Of a stretch of DNA of 64,000 nucleotides, positions 35,471 to 47,309 are shown in pieces. The notes beneath the pieces were generated by a model. That model did not search any database. It saw nothing but the letters and a program-made list of their open reading frames with translations, and was not told the origin of the DNA. The translations under genes were made by a program, and so were the position numbers. Source of the DNA: Lagenorhynchus albirostris (Eukaryota > Chordata > Mammalia > Artiodactyla > Delphinidae); NCBI RefSeq assembly GCF_949774975.1, contig NC_083098.1, forward strand, positions 113,493,922-113,557,921, in the 5' to 3' direction. Numbering within the stretch: position 1 is the first letter of the stretch; each line of letters opens with the position of its first letter.

Positions 35471-35649
35471 ATTGCGACTGTGAACTTTGAAAGTAACAAA
35501 TATTATTAATAAGATTCCCAAAGTATTTCCCAATGATTAAATAAAATATTATTCAAACCCAGTTATAAGCTACCTAAAGGATAATTACCACTTGAAAATA
35601 ATTATTAAAGATAAAAGTGAAATAACGGAGGCTAAACAATACTATTAAA

Positions 35650-38580
35650 TAACCTCAAGATCACTGAAGAAATCAAAGAGGAAATCAAAAAATACTTAGA
35701 AACAAATGGCAATGAAAACACAACAACCCAAAACCTGTGGGATGCAGCAAAAGCAGTTCTAAGAGGAAAGTTTACAGCAATACAATCCTACCTCAAGAAG
35801 CAAACAAAATCTCAAATAAACAACCTAACCTTACACCTAAAGCAATTAGAGAAAGAAGAACAAAAAACCCCCAAAGTTAGCAGAAGGAAAGAAATCATAA
35901 AGATCAGAGCAGAAACAAATGAAAAGGAAATGAAGGAAACAATAGCAAAGATCAATAAAACTAAAACGTTGTTTCTTTCAGAAGATAAACAAAATTGATA
36001 AACCATTAGCCAGATTCACAAAGAAAAAAAGGGATAAGACTCAGATCGACAGAATTAGAAATGAAAAAGGAGAAGTAACAACTGACACTACAGAAATACA
36101 AAGCATCATGAAAGATTACTGCAAGCAACTATAAGCCAATAAAATGGACAACCTGGAAGAAATGGACAAATTCTTAGAAAAGCACAACCTTCTGAGACGG
36201 AACCAGGAAGAAATAGAAAATATAAACAGACCAGTCACAAGCACTGAAATTGAAACTGTGATTAAAAATCTTCCAACAAACAAAAGCCCAGGACCAGATG
36301 GCTTCACAGGCAACTTCTATCAAACATTTAGAGAAGAGCTAACACACATCCTTCTCAAACTCTTCCAAAATATAGCAGAGGGAGGAACACTCCCAAATTC
36401 CTTCTACAAGGCCACCATCACCCTGATACCAAAACCAGACAAAGATGTCACAAAAAAAGGAAACTACAGGCCAATATCTCTGATGGACATAGATGCAAAA
36501 TCCTCAACAGAATACTAACAAACAGAATCCAACAGCACATTAAAAGGATTATACACCATGATCAAGTGAGGTTTATCCCAGGAATGCAAAGATTCTTCAT
36601 TATATGCAAATCATTCAATGTGATAAACCGTATTAACAAATTGAAGGAGAAAAAACATATGATAATCTCAAAAGATGCAGAAAAAGCTTTTGATAAAATT
36701 CAACACCCATTTATGATAAAAACTCTCCAGAACGTAGGCATAGAAGGAACCTACCTCAACATGATAAAGGCCATATATGACAAATCCACAGCCAACATCG
36801 TCCTCAATGGTGAAAAACTGAAACCATTTTCTCTCAGATCAGGAACAAGACAAGTTGGCCACTCTCACCACTATTATTCAACATAGTTTTGGAATGTTTA
36901 GCCACAGCAATCAGAGAAGAAAAAGAAATAAAAGGAATCCAAATCAGAAAAGAGGAAGTAAAGCTGTCACTGTTTGCAGATAATATGATACTATATATAG
37001 AGAATCCTAAAGATGCTACCAGAAAACTACTAGAGCTAATCAATGAATTTAGTAAAGTAGCAGGATACAAAATTAATGCACAGAAATCTCTTGCATTCCT
37101 ATACACTAACAATGAAAAATCTGAAAGAGAAATTAAGGAAACACTCCCATTTACCATTGCAACAAAAAGAATAAAATACCTAGGAATAAACCTACCTAAG
37201 GAGACAAAAGACCTGTATGCAGAAAACTATAAGAGACTGATGAAAGAAATTAAAGATGATACAAACAGATGGAGAGATACACTATCTTCTTGGATTGGAA
37301 GATACAACATTGTGAAAATGACTATACTGCCCAAAGCAATCTACAGATTCAATGCAATCCCTATCAAACTATCAACGGCATTTTTCACAGAACTAGAACA
37401 AAAAATTGCACAATTTGTATGGAAACACAAAAGAGCCCAAAGAGCCAAAACAGTCTTGAGAAAGAAAAACAGAGCTGGAGGAATGAGACTCCCTGACTTC
37501 AGACTATACTACAAAGCTACAGTAATCAAGACAGTATGGTACTGGCACAGAAACAGAAATATACATCAATGGAACAGGGTAGAAAGCCCAGAGATAAACC
37601 CATGCACATATGGTCAACTTACCTTTGATAAAGGAGGCAAGAATATACAATGGAGAGAAGACAGCATATTCAATAAGTGGTGCTGGGAAAACTGGACAGC
37701 TACATGTAAAAGAATGAAATTAGAACACTCCCTAACATCATACACAAAAATAAACTCAAAATGGATTAAACACCTACATGTAAGGCCAGACACTATAAAA
37801 CTCTTAGAGGAAAACATAGGCAGAACACTCTATGACATAAATCACAGCAAGATCCTTTATGACCCACCTCCTTGAGAAATGGAAATAAAAACAAAATAAA
37901 CAAATGGGACCTAATGAAACTTAAAAGCTTTTGCACAGCAAAGGAAACCATAAAAAAGACAAAAAGACAACCCTCAGAAAGGGAAAGAATATTTGCAAAT
38001 GAAGCAACTGACAAAGGATTAATCTGCAAAATATACAAGCAGCTCATGCAGCTCATTATCAAAAAAAAAAAAAAAAAAACCCAATCCAAAAATGGGCAGA
38101 AGACGTAAAAAGACATTTCTCCAAAGAAGATATAAAAACTTCCAACAAACACATGAAAAGATGCTCAACATCATTAATCATTAGAGAAATGCAAATCAAA
38201 ACTACACTGAGGTATCACCTCCCGCCGGTCAGAATGGCCATCATCAAAAAATCTACAAACAATAAATGCTGGAGAGGGTGTGGAGAAAAGGGAACCCTCT
38301 TGCACTGTTGGTGGGGATGTAAATTGATAAAGCTACGATGGAGAACAGTATGGAGTTTCCTTAAAAAACTGAAAATGGAACTACCATATGACCCAGCAAT
38401 CCCCTACTGGGCATATACCCTGAGAAAACCATAATTCCAAAAGAGTCATGTACCACAATGTTCATTGCAGCTCTATTTACAATAGCCAGGACATGGAAGC
38501 AACCTAAGTGTCCATCGACAGATGAATGGATAAAGAAGATGTGGCACATATATACAATGGAATATTACTCAGCCATAAAA
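35650..38580 (+). pseudogene. L1 ORF2 (reverse transcriptase) pseudogene
   Basis: Relic of the L1 ORF2 protein, normally an endonuclease-reverse transcriptase working in target-primed reverse transcription. Recognisable in order: the pre-RT linker with ITEEIKEEIKKYLETN (from about 35658), the fingers motif NKSPGPDGF (about 36283), ITLIPKPDKD, then FIPGMQ, DAEKAFDKIQHPF (about 36676, with the first catalytic Asp), FADN in place of FADD (about 36976), the thumb region, and the C-terminal cysteine motif CWRGCGEKGTLLHCWW (about 38269). Breaks: a frameshift near 35975, a TAA at 36132-36134, a one-base loss near 36500, a frameshift near 36853, a TGA at 37873-37875, an A-run expansion at 38061-38079 and a base loss near 38402. 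Confidence 0.93.
36889..37875 (+). pseudogene. Longest surviving L1 ORF2 frame (328 codons)
   Basis: Covers the palm end and thumb of the reverse transcriptase and the linker behind it. Just after the start is the box LSLFADNMILYIENP, where the second catalytic aspartate of FADD is Asn (AAT). Downstream are YKINAQKSLAFLYTNN, ILPKAIYRFNAIPIKL and NKWCWENWTATCKRMKL, all well kept. It ends at a TGA where the family normally reads on. The ATG at 36889 is an internal codon of the ancestral frame, not a true start. Confidence 0.92.
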
Positions 38581-39071
38581 TGAAACGAAATTGAGTTATT
38601 TGTAGTGAGGTGGATGGACCTAGAGTCTGTCATACGGAGTGAAGCAAGTCAGAAAGAGAAAAACAAATACCGTATGCTAACACATATATATGGAACCCCC
38701 CAAAAAAGGTTCTGATGAACCTACAGGCAGGACAGGAAAGTAAAGACAGAGATGTAGAGAATGGGCTTGAGGACTCGGGGAGGGTGAAGGGTAAGCTGGG
38801 GTGAAGTGAGAGAGTAGCACGGACATATATACACTACCAAATGTAAAATACATAGCTAGTGGGAAGCAGCTGCATGGCACAGGGAGATCAGCTCCGTGCT
38901 TTGCGATCACCTAGAGGGGTAGGATAAGGAAGGTGGGAGGGAGATGCAAAAGGGAGTGGATATGGGGGTATACATATGCATATAGCTGATTCACTTCGTT
39001 ATACACCAGAAAGTAACAATGCACTGTAAAGCAATTATACTCCAATAAAGATGTTAAAAAAAAAAAGTGAA

Positions 39072-39449
39072 CGACAACAGGAAAAATATATTAAAATACT
39101 TATTTCTTTTTTCTTTTATTGTCCAATATAAAAGTGTGCTTTAATTTGAAAATATAGTTTTATAACTTTTGTATTTATGTGTAAAACGATTATAACTAAG
39201 GTTCTGAGGATTTCAATTTTGCTGCATTTGTCTGCATAATTTATGGGATCCAGGCCCTATTCTGCCTGTTCTACATGACCTGAGGTACATCACTAACCCC
39301 TCGGCTTTATCACCTGTAAAATAACAAAAAACATAAAATATAGTCTATATGGACCAGGAGTGGTTTAATGGAAAATCCCTGTGCTCCTTCACTGAGGAAG
39401 ATAATTAGTAAATCTAAAAATAAAGGGTCAAGGCATCCAAGTTTCCATG
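39072..39449. other. AT-rich DNA, nothing identified
   Basis: No gene or recognised repeat between the L1 and the next ancient repeat. Confidence 0.45.
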
Positions 39450-39910
39450 CAACAAATGTAACTTGAACACTTACTGTTTACTAATTACTGTGTTAAATTT
39501 TTCAAGAGGTTCAAAAGTAAGTGAGATTCCCACACTCACGAATAAGATTCACTTAATCGGGGGTTTAGTTATTCTAAGATAGTGTGTTAGGAGCTATGAC
39601 AAATGAATGTATCGTGTGCTGGAAAGTATAAAATAAAGGTAACTCACCAGCTTGATCATGTGGGAATGGAAAGACTTCCATGGTAGTTCCTGGAAATTGT
39701 GGTACTTAAACAGAGACATAAAGATGATAAGGGCCAACTTAGAAGAAAGGGAGGTGGTGGGTATTCTACTAAAGGAAATTTAAAAGAGCAAAGTCCCAGA
39801 GGTAATTAAAATGCTAGGATTTTAAATGCCTAAATCGTGAACAGTTAGAAATTAACCTGGAAGGGTAGACATGTTAAATTCCAGAGGATTTTAATTTTAT
39901 CCTATAGGTC
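39450..39910 (+). repeat. Ancient repeat, same family as 33.2-34.0 kb
   Basis: Phrases follow the same order as the element at 33181-33995: AACACTTACTGTTTACTAATTACTGTG, a GTTAGGAGCTATGAC segment, AACAGAGACATAAAGATGA, AAAGAGCAAAGTCCCAGAGG and GGATTTTAATTTTATCC. It is diverged and non-coding. Confidence 0.45.
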
Positions 39911-40649
39911 AGAACTCTCCCCAACTTTTGCTGAGATTCATGGGTGAGAAAGGATTATACCTGTTATCCTCAGGTGATGAGAGGGACACAAGTTAGCCAG
40001 ATCCCCAGCATGTGTCGCCTCACACCTTGAACTGCTGTGCCCATTTTTCTCACAATACTCTATAAAAATGATAATTTCTGTAAAGTCATGACTTGAAAAA
40101 GTTAGGGAATCTCTCCCAGGTAACAGTAGGCCTTAAACAGTTCCTGCCAAGAGGCAATTTGTTTTAACCAGATCTGCCTGCTCAGAGAGGTACTCTCTCC
40201 ATAACCAGGACTAAACCCCTCTCTGTTTTGGGAGAGAAGATAGGGGCAGCAGAACGCAGAGGCTGGCTGAGGATTCAGTCTGTGCCCAGGACCGCAGGAC
40301 TGGGAGCCACACAGCCATCTCTGGGGTAATGAGGGAAGCTGGCAGCCAGAATCCTACAGAGAACATGGGAAGGAAGGAAAGCTTCCACGGTAATGCCTCC
40401 AATAAAAACTGGGCATTTAATGGGAACTTTAAACAAATGCATCTGCTAAGGGATAGGAATGGGGGGCCTGAAATAACAAAGAACATCCCAGAATAGCTCA
40501 GCACGATGTACTCAGAAGGGGCTCCATACATGATTCAGAGAGCTCAAGAAAAGGAGAAATCCAGAGCAGCCGGAATAGACAGGCACGTCTCAGATCTCTC
40601 AAAGTGTTTCTCCAGTTCTCTGGTGGTGAGAAGCCACGTACGCATTTTA
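39911..40649. other. Unique DNA, nothing identified
   Basis: Includes a minus-strand frame of 106 codons (40211-40531) with no recognisable domain. I see no supporting splice or promoter context. Confidence 0.4.
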
Positions 40650-40930
40650 TTGTATTTAATTAATATTAGTTAACAAACATTTTTATAGTATTTACGAGGT
40701 TCCAAGAGCTGTTCTGTTTTTTACAAATTTATTTATGCCTCATAACAACCCAGTGAGGTGGGGTCGATGGAGTCTCTAATTATCCTGATTTTACAAATGA
40801 AGAAACTGAGGTTTAGAGAGGTCAATATAAGTTCCAAGATCACACTGCTATAAAACGTTAGAGTCAAGATTCTACCCCAGTTTGTTCGGCTTCAGGATCT
40901 ATGACCTTAATGACTGTTATACTGGCTCAT
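40650..40930 (-). repeat. MIR SINE, antisense
   Basis: The plus strand reads TTACAAATGAAGAAACTGAGG, then AGATCACACTGCTATAAAAC, AGTCAAGATTCTACCCCAG and GACTGTTATACTGGCTC, the reversed MIR core and tRNA head. Confidence 0.75.
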
Positions 40931-41109
40931 AGAACTCCATCAAACACAATTTGTGATTATAACATAACATGACACCATAGCATAACATTATAAATATGAT
41001 GTAATTTGACACACATATGTTAAAGAGAACAAAGTCTGGAAAGTTTTCATTTCCTGGTGCTGATTCCATCTTTTTGCTTCTCAAAGTCCATTGCCACACA
41101 GCCATAGAG

Positions 41110-41950
41110 AAAGCTCCCTCAAGTCATAATAATAATACAGATCACGCATTAGCTTGCATGAAATTTTTCAGAGGTTTCCCATGGCTTTTTTTTTTTTAAT
41201 ATTTATTTATTTCACTGTGTTGGGTCTTAGTTACAGCACTCGGGATCTTTGTTGCAGCATGGGGTGTCTTTCATTGTGGCGTGCGGGCTTCAGAGCACGC
41301 GGGCTCAATAGTTGCAGCGCATAGGCTCTCTAGTTGTGACGAGCGGACTCTAGAGCACACAGGCTTAGTTGCCCCGCAGCGTGTGGGATCCCACTTCCCC
41401 GACCAGGGATCAAATCCCCGTCCCCTGCATTGGAAGGTGCATTCTTAACTACTGGACCACCAGGGAAGTCCCTCTCATTGCTCTTAAAATAAAATCCACA
41501 GTTACTACCACGGTTTACAAAATAATATAGCCATGCCAACCTCGACCTCCCAGGGTCACAGCACTGTGCCTTTGTCACTCAGAGGACTCCGATTCACTTG
41601 TTTTCTTTCTGCTCCAGACTCTGATGATTGGTTCCTCATCGTTCAGATTGCACCTCTAATGTCTTCGCTCAAAGAACTCTTTGCTGACGACCAGCCTAAG
41701 ATAAATCCTTCCCAGTCTTCTTGTTTTATTGCCTTCAAACTATTTATCATTCTCCGACACAAACTCTCCTAAAACTTCGTTTACTTTTATAATTATTTCT
41801 CTCCCATGGCCATAGTAGAACATTAATACAATGAAAGCAGACACTGTTCATGCTGTTCACTTAGGTTTGAGGCATGCCAATACCTAAAGCAGTGTGACAT
41901 TACCCAGACAATTGGTGCTCCATACTTTTTGAACAAATAAATGAATGGAT
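41110..41950 (+). repeat. L2 LINE 3' part, split by a SINE
   Basis: The L2 ORF2 end and 3' UTR phrases AGATCACGCATTAGCTTGC, TTTCAGAGGTTTCCCATGGCT, then (after the SINE) TAAAATAAAATCCACAGTTAC, TTCAGATTGCACCTCTAATGTC and a final AATAAATGAATG are in the right order. Heavily mutated and non-coding. Confidence 0.65.
41187..41472 (-). mobile_element. Long CHR-family SINE inserted in L2
   Basis: A reversed copy of about 285 bp with an AATATTTATTTATTT-type tail and a T-run at the left, and the GGGACTTCCCTGGTGGTCCAG head at the right. Imperfect target duplication TCCCATGGCT (41177-41186) and TCTCATTGCT (41473-41482), 8 of 10 matching, consistent with an old insertion. Confidence 0.88.
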
Positions 41951-42069
41951 TATCCAAGAGGAAAGATTAGCTAAAAGCTTCCATTCAATCAATGATAAAA
42001 TTCTGTTTACCTTCTGAGGAAAAGTCACTCTAATGGCTAGCATAAAATGGATGATTCATGATGTTTCCT

Positions 42070-42335
42070 AATCTTTAGAGAATCAGTATAACATAACGCA
42101 CAAAACTTTGAAGTCAAACAGACCTGCTTTCAATCCTGACATCTTTAATTACAACCTTTACAAACTTGGGTAAATTATCCAATCTAGTTATGCCATGGTT
42201 TCCTCAAATTTAAAATTAGAATAGTTATAGTACTACCACATAGCACCATGTGTAGACTAAATGAAGTCACGTATGTAAAACTCTAACCATAGAACCTGGT
42301 ACTCAATCAACGTTAACTATTATTATTACCATCAT
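42070..42335 (+). repeat. MIR SINE
   Basis: Reads TTTGAAGTCAAACAGACCTGC, AACTTGGGTAAATTATCCAATCT, GGTTTCCTCAAATTTAAAATTAG, ATGAAGTCACGTATG and a GAACCTGGTACTCAATCAACG ending, the MIR head, core and 3' end in order. Confidence 0.75.
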
Positions 42336-42475
42336 AAAGAAATCAAAGTCAAAAATCTCTCTTTTTACATTGAATCAACAGATAATAAATTCATAGCCAG
42401 CATTGAAAATTTCAAAATAAAGATATAACTTAATCATTTATTTATTTGCCTTAATCTTTTTAATTTAATATTTTG

Positions 42476-42585
42476 TTTAAGATAACAGGATAAAAAAACT
42501 GTTTTGCCACACTACCACTTGTTTTGGGTTTGATTTCAGTTAAGATAACTGGGTAAAAAAGTGTTTTGCCATGCTATCGCTTGAT
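42476..42585. repeat. Local diverged 63-bp direct duplication
   Basis: GATAACAGGATAAAAAAACT...TTTTGCCACACTACCACTTG (from 42481) recurs from 42544 as GATAACTGGGTAAAAAAGTG...TTTTGCCATGCTATCGCTTG, with substitutions. Confidence 0.85.
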
Positions 42586-44129
42586 ACCTTCTCTGAAAAT
42601 ATGGGAATAAAAAATAATTGCTCAATTTCAAATCATGAGAATTAGAATCTAACCAAATTATAATTTGGGGGACAATGTTAGAATTAGGAGAAAAAATGAA
42701 TTTAATTTTTTATATTCAACTTAATTTTATATATATATGAGTAAGTATGTAAAAATTAGCCAACGTTTTATTTTAGCAAAAACTATAAAATCCATCCTAT
42801 TAAAATATCCAACATATTTCTGTTTAACTTATCCAACACATAGCAATATGCAATTATAAAAATTCAAAAGGCATACACAATACATAATAGTAATGTTACA
42901 CAACCCATGACTGTCAGTCTAATGGCAGCTGTACGTGTGGCATGGTTTTGGTGAAACTGCAGTTACGTAAATGGGATAGAAACTTAGTTTCCCCACCTAA
43001 CTAAAGTACAGTATTTAGCTATTTTAAAAATAAGATATACAAAATGGTCATCCTTCAGAAAGCTTAGAAATTATGTTTCTATGGTTAACAGCCAGTAGCC
43101 TTGGAGATCATTTCTAATTTGTGTTACCAAATGCTTGTATTTGTCCTCAATCCCATAAACACCTCATTGAACAGGTGTCCAATTATAATAAAGATAGAAT
43201 TTTGTCTGACAATTTTCACTACTCTCTCTTTCAGTTAGGACTTAATTGCCATGCCTCTTGCCTCTACCCCCAGTCCAGAAAAAAATTAAAACAGTTCTTA
43301 ATTTTCCCCGAACTAAAATTTCAGAGGATTGCAAGAAGAAAATCTCAGAGAATTGAACTTCAAATATATACTGACTGACTGACAGTTCTGCCAGATCTTT
43401 TAAAAATAAGTAAATGCTGGAAACTATTTACTTTTTCAGTAGAGGCAATAACAATAAATGTAATTCTTATGAGATTGTACTTAGGAAACTCATCAAAACA
43501 AAATATCCCGGTCAGATAACAAAGACCCCAATTTCACTAGAATCTCAAAGAGTGGTCTAGCTAGTCTGGTGGTTTTCTCTGTAAGAATACATATTATCTG
43601 TGTTTCTGTAATTATTTCCAAGCAGAAATTTTTTAGAGGAAGTTGAGATTTCAAAACCGGCATGGCTAGAGTGAACTTCACACTTCCCTCTGGTTATTAA
43701 TCTACTTTAGGAAACCCATGACATAAGAGTGAGTCGGCTAGCCTTGTTTCTGCAGCACGAAATTCCAATGGTCCCTCTGGGAGGCACCATAATGAACAAA
43801 AGGGGTCACCAGCTATTTTCAACATTTGATACCTGAGGGACCTTATTTTCACCCCCGGCTCCTTGGCTTTGGGAGGCATCATCCTGCTCATTACAAGATG
43901 AACTGCTACTCAGGGGGCAGTCTTCCCACACGGTCATTTTTCTTTCCAAGTTAAAATCTCCAAGTCACATAAAAAATGTTCTTGAAAAAAAAAAGAAAGA
44001 AAGAAAGAAAAAAGCCTATTTTTGATTTTTCCTAGAAAAGAAGCAAACTGGGAAGAAAAAAAAAGTGAAGTAAATTAGTCTGGAAGATTACAGTTATCAA
44101 ACCAGCTATGAAGAATCCCAATTATAAAG
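42586..44129. other. AT-rich unique DNA with a GAAA tract
   Basis: A short GAAA microsatellite lies at 43985-44013. No gene or mobile element was recognised. Confidence 0.45.
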
Positions 44130-44720
44130 CCTGCTTTGCAGCTCCTTCTGGACCTTCCATGCTGGCGGCTCTGCGGAGCTTAATAACTCTAAAAGCATCT
44201 AGATTTTCTTTCATTGATCAGATGGCCCTCTTTTCCTTTCCAGTTTTCATCTGATTAGAAGTGAATGTGAAAAAGGTTTGCGGAGGCAGCCCAGGAAGGA
44301 AAAAATATTTAAAAGGCCCAAGCAAACAAACTGTTAAACTGTAAGCAACGATATACAACACTGCTCTCTTTACACGAGGCTTGGGAGGAATTTTACTGAA
44401 CCGTCTGTGAAAGAGCTATGTAAAGCTAGGGGACTCAGGGGTTGAAGTGAGAAGGCACAAAATTGTAATGCTTCCCAGAGTGGTCGAGCTGAACTCCATC
44501 CCCCAAGGCGCCTCCCCTCCCTCTCCCCCTCCCCCATCCTCCTCTAATGAGAACGCATTAAGCCTTTCTCAATGCCCTGATGTGCTCTTACACTGCAGAA
44601 TCCTTGCATTGCAATGCACAATGCAGTCCAAGGATTTCTAACATTATAAAGAGAGAGAAAATGCTTTCTAGACAGCTCATCCAACCCCTCCCCAGCGCTC
44701 AGCAGGGATTTAAGTGTGTC
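44130..44720. promoter_or_regulatory. Candidate conserved noncoding block
   Basis: Repeat-free and less AT-rich than its surroundings, with CTGGCGGCTCTGCGGAGC at about 44162, paired CATCTG/ATTAG at 44248, and the 14-bp palindrome TGCATTGCAATGCA at 44605-44618 containing a C/EBP-like ATTGCAAT. Suggestive of regulatory sequence. No alignment was possible. Confidence 0.3.
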
Positions 44721-47064
44721 TACTTCAACTGAAAGTAAATGCATATTTTTGCCCTCAACTAAAAGGGACTTTTTCCCTGTTTCCTGCTCACAAATGCATC
44801 TGTATATTCTCTCTGCATCTTATTCTTACACTGTGGACATTGTCAGAATTTGGAATTGTAGACCACACACGCATAGTTTATGCTCTTGGTTTATAACACC
44901 TTCACATTTTATTTCCTCACACATTGCCCATTATTTTTAAGCTCTTCATGGAAATAAAGGAAATATTTAACCCAGCTAGGAAGGCTGGAAGCCTAAATTA
45001 ATTTTAGGAATAATTCCACCACTTAATTTCTATTTTATTTTTATACTCTCTTAACTATGTAGGAATCAAGCATTACATTTTCAAAATATCATCCAAAAAG
45101 ATTCTACCACCCAGCTTCTTTTGACTAAGGCGAAGATTTCACATAAATAATTAAAATTAAGATGCCTGTTTCTTCAGGATTTCCAAGCTTATACAGTATA
45201 TTCAGTGAATAAAAACTCTGAATTTTCTTCACATGGGAAAATGCCTTGCAAACACCTGCATTCTGCTGTCGTTAAGCCCAAGGACAGCTTCTGAGTTACC
45301 AAACAGGAGCTACAAATGATGGCCGACAGGATGAAGCCTCTGGTCTGACCAGGGGTTAAATGCTGATAGGAAATCAAACCAGTTTCACAACCCCTGCTAG
45401 TGTCATTGTCCCCTCCCTTGCTGACAGGGTTTCATCAACATGTATAATAAAAATAAACGCAACATAATAGTGGCTTTACAGTAGGAGGACATTTTACATA
45501 TCTGGTGGAGGGAGGATAGATAAAGGTTTGTAGCTTTAGTTATTTTAGGTGATTCTTTTGTTGTTGTTACTAGAAATTTAACATCCCCCATAAGCAATTC
45601 ATCTACTTAAAACAAGCTCAGAGCTGCAAGTGGAAGAAATGTAATGTTCAATTTTTAAACTTTCATCAGGACAGATAGCTAGCAGGGTTGGTGTCAGCTG
45701 GGATTATATGACAGAGCTCTGTAGTATGGGCTCAGGGTGAAAAATGGAATGTAAACTGTGAAGTGACACCTGGGCAGTGGAACTCCAGTCAAATTCAGGA
45801 GATCAGCCATCAATACTTGTACTTTCCTTGCTCCTGTACTAACAGGAGCTTGTTTCTGAGAGGGAAAATATGCCCCACCCCCTTCAGGCAAAAATGAACA
45901 GCTTCATCCATCTCAGACTGTCTACCTAACACAGATCCAGGGTCAGTTCAGAAAGAAGCAGTCAAGCAGAATGTCGGACACCTTGAAGACAGAACTGCTG
46001 GAAGAATGACTTGCTGTTTTTTGTTTGGTTGTGTTTTTGCTTTTTGCCAATTATTTTTTGGTCTCTGTCCCCTAGGTGTAACTTCTATCTAATATAATTT
46101 ATTCAAGTCAGCAAATCTTTACTGACTAACATCTAGGTACAAGGAAGTTAAGAAATGTGCTGACAACTGGGAAAGATGGGTGATATTATATTCAAGGTCT
46201 CCTTGTCAAATGTGGTATAGGATTTTGCCCAGTGCCGTGATAAAGGAGTTTGCTTCCACAGGGTTCTCTAGCTTTCTTGTTAGATTTGCACCCAGTCCTG
46301 AGTGTGTCATTGCTTACTTCAGGCTTATTCCAGGCTCCTTGGTTCAAGATTGCCCACTCCTCCTTTTCTAATCAGAAGGCATCTCCCTCAGCCAAAGAGC
46401 ATGCCCAGACCTTGACAGTCATTTATTATAGATGTTGGTACAGCATGCAGAAATATCCCAAATAAGGGAGTGGCCACTTCCACCAGGGAAGAGAGAGACT
46501 TGACCAAAGACATGATCCAATCTTTGGTCAAAGTCTACCTTGGACTTTTCTCGAATGGGTCACCATGTGCCCTATCGTCAGCACCTGCAAATATGACTGA
46601 TTATACCAAACGTTCTGTTTTGTTATATCACAATTTAAAATTAAACCAAGTTCATGGGAATGAACACACACATGTACACACACACTCTCCTTTTCTAATG
46701 GAAGAAACTTCTAACTTCTACAGAGTTCCATTCCTCTGATTTTGTCAACTAGTGTAGCTGATCCAGTTCCCTCTGACTTTCTGCACCTGCTTCCTATAAT
46801 CTGAGTGTTCCGGTACAATCTCTTCAGACCAGAGTGATCTGAGTGAGAGGCTCTCAGATTATTCAGCATCCAGGTAATCCTTAATCCTGTCATTTCTCTA
46901 GTTGCTAAGAACTCTGGGTTTGTTCTAACTTTCAGCACACTTGTAATCCCACAAAGAAGCCAAATATAAAGTTAAATGTTTTTGGCTAGCTCAGTGTGTG
47001 CTTTAAGTCTGGTTTTTAGGCAGCACTATGGCCAAGCATTTCTGACAGGGGCATTTGCCCAAAG
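44721..47064. other. Unique DNA, no gene recognised
   Basis: Contains a 46.09-kb L2-like snippet (CAGCAAATCTTTACTGACTAAC) and an 11-bp hairpin at 46500-46531. Frames of up to about 89 codons carry no recognisable domain. Confidence 0.4.
46500..46531. repeat. Perfect 11-bp hairpin
   Basis: TTGACCAAAGA (46500-46510), a 10-base loop, then TCTTTGGTCAA (46521-46531). Confidence 0.9.
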
Positions 47065-47071
47065 CAGATCT

Positions 47072-47072
<1 letters not shown>

Positions 47073-47112
<40 letters not shown>

Positions 47113-47302
47113 GGTACGCGGGCCTCTCACTGTTGTGGCCTCTCCCGTTGCGGAGCACAGGCTCCGGACGCGCAGGCTCGGCGACCATGGCTCACGGGCC
47201 CAGCCGCTCCGTGGCATGTGGGATCTTCCCGGACCGGGGCACGAACCCGTGTCCCCTGCATCGGCAGGCGGACTCTCAACCACTGCGCCACCAGGGAAGC
47301 CC
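47073..47302 (-). mobile_element. CHR-type SINE with very long T-run
   Basis: A reversed copy with about 37 consecutive Ts (47074-47110), an almost consensus body with most CpGs intact, and the head ...CCACCAGGGAAGCCC. Target duplication AGATCTT at 47066-47072 and 47303-47309 (possibly CAGATCTT). The intact CpGs and long tail point to the youngest SINE insertion in the window. Confidence 0.95.
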
Positions 47303-47309
47303 AGATCTT

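Larger units (their letters stand above)
35622..39062 (+). mobile_element. L1 LINE, 3.4 kb, 5'-truncated
   Basis: Covers the middle of ORF2 to the 3' UTR and an A-tail (39055-39066). The probable target-site duplication AAAAGTGAA is at 35613-35621 and 39063-39071. The left copy is preceded by T, giving a minus-strand nick context CTTTT/AT, as expected for L1 endonuclease. The 5'UTR, ORF1 and the ORF2 endonuclease domain are missing, so it was dead on arrival, and its ORF2 has since gained frameshifts and stops. Confidence 0.93.

Noticed and set aside
38677..38910. Antisense frames rich in Pro-Ser-Pro (also 25505-25693 minus and 62546-62749 plus)
   Set aside because: All three are the same L1 3' UTR read backwards. 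They are not genes.
41330..41772. Frames around 41.3-41.8 kb as a small gene
   Set aside because: They are fragments of SINE and L2 sequence.
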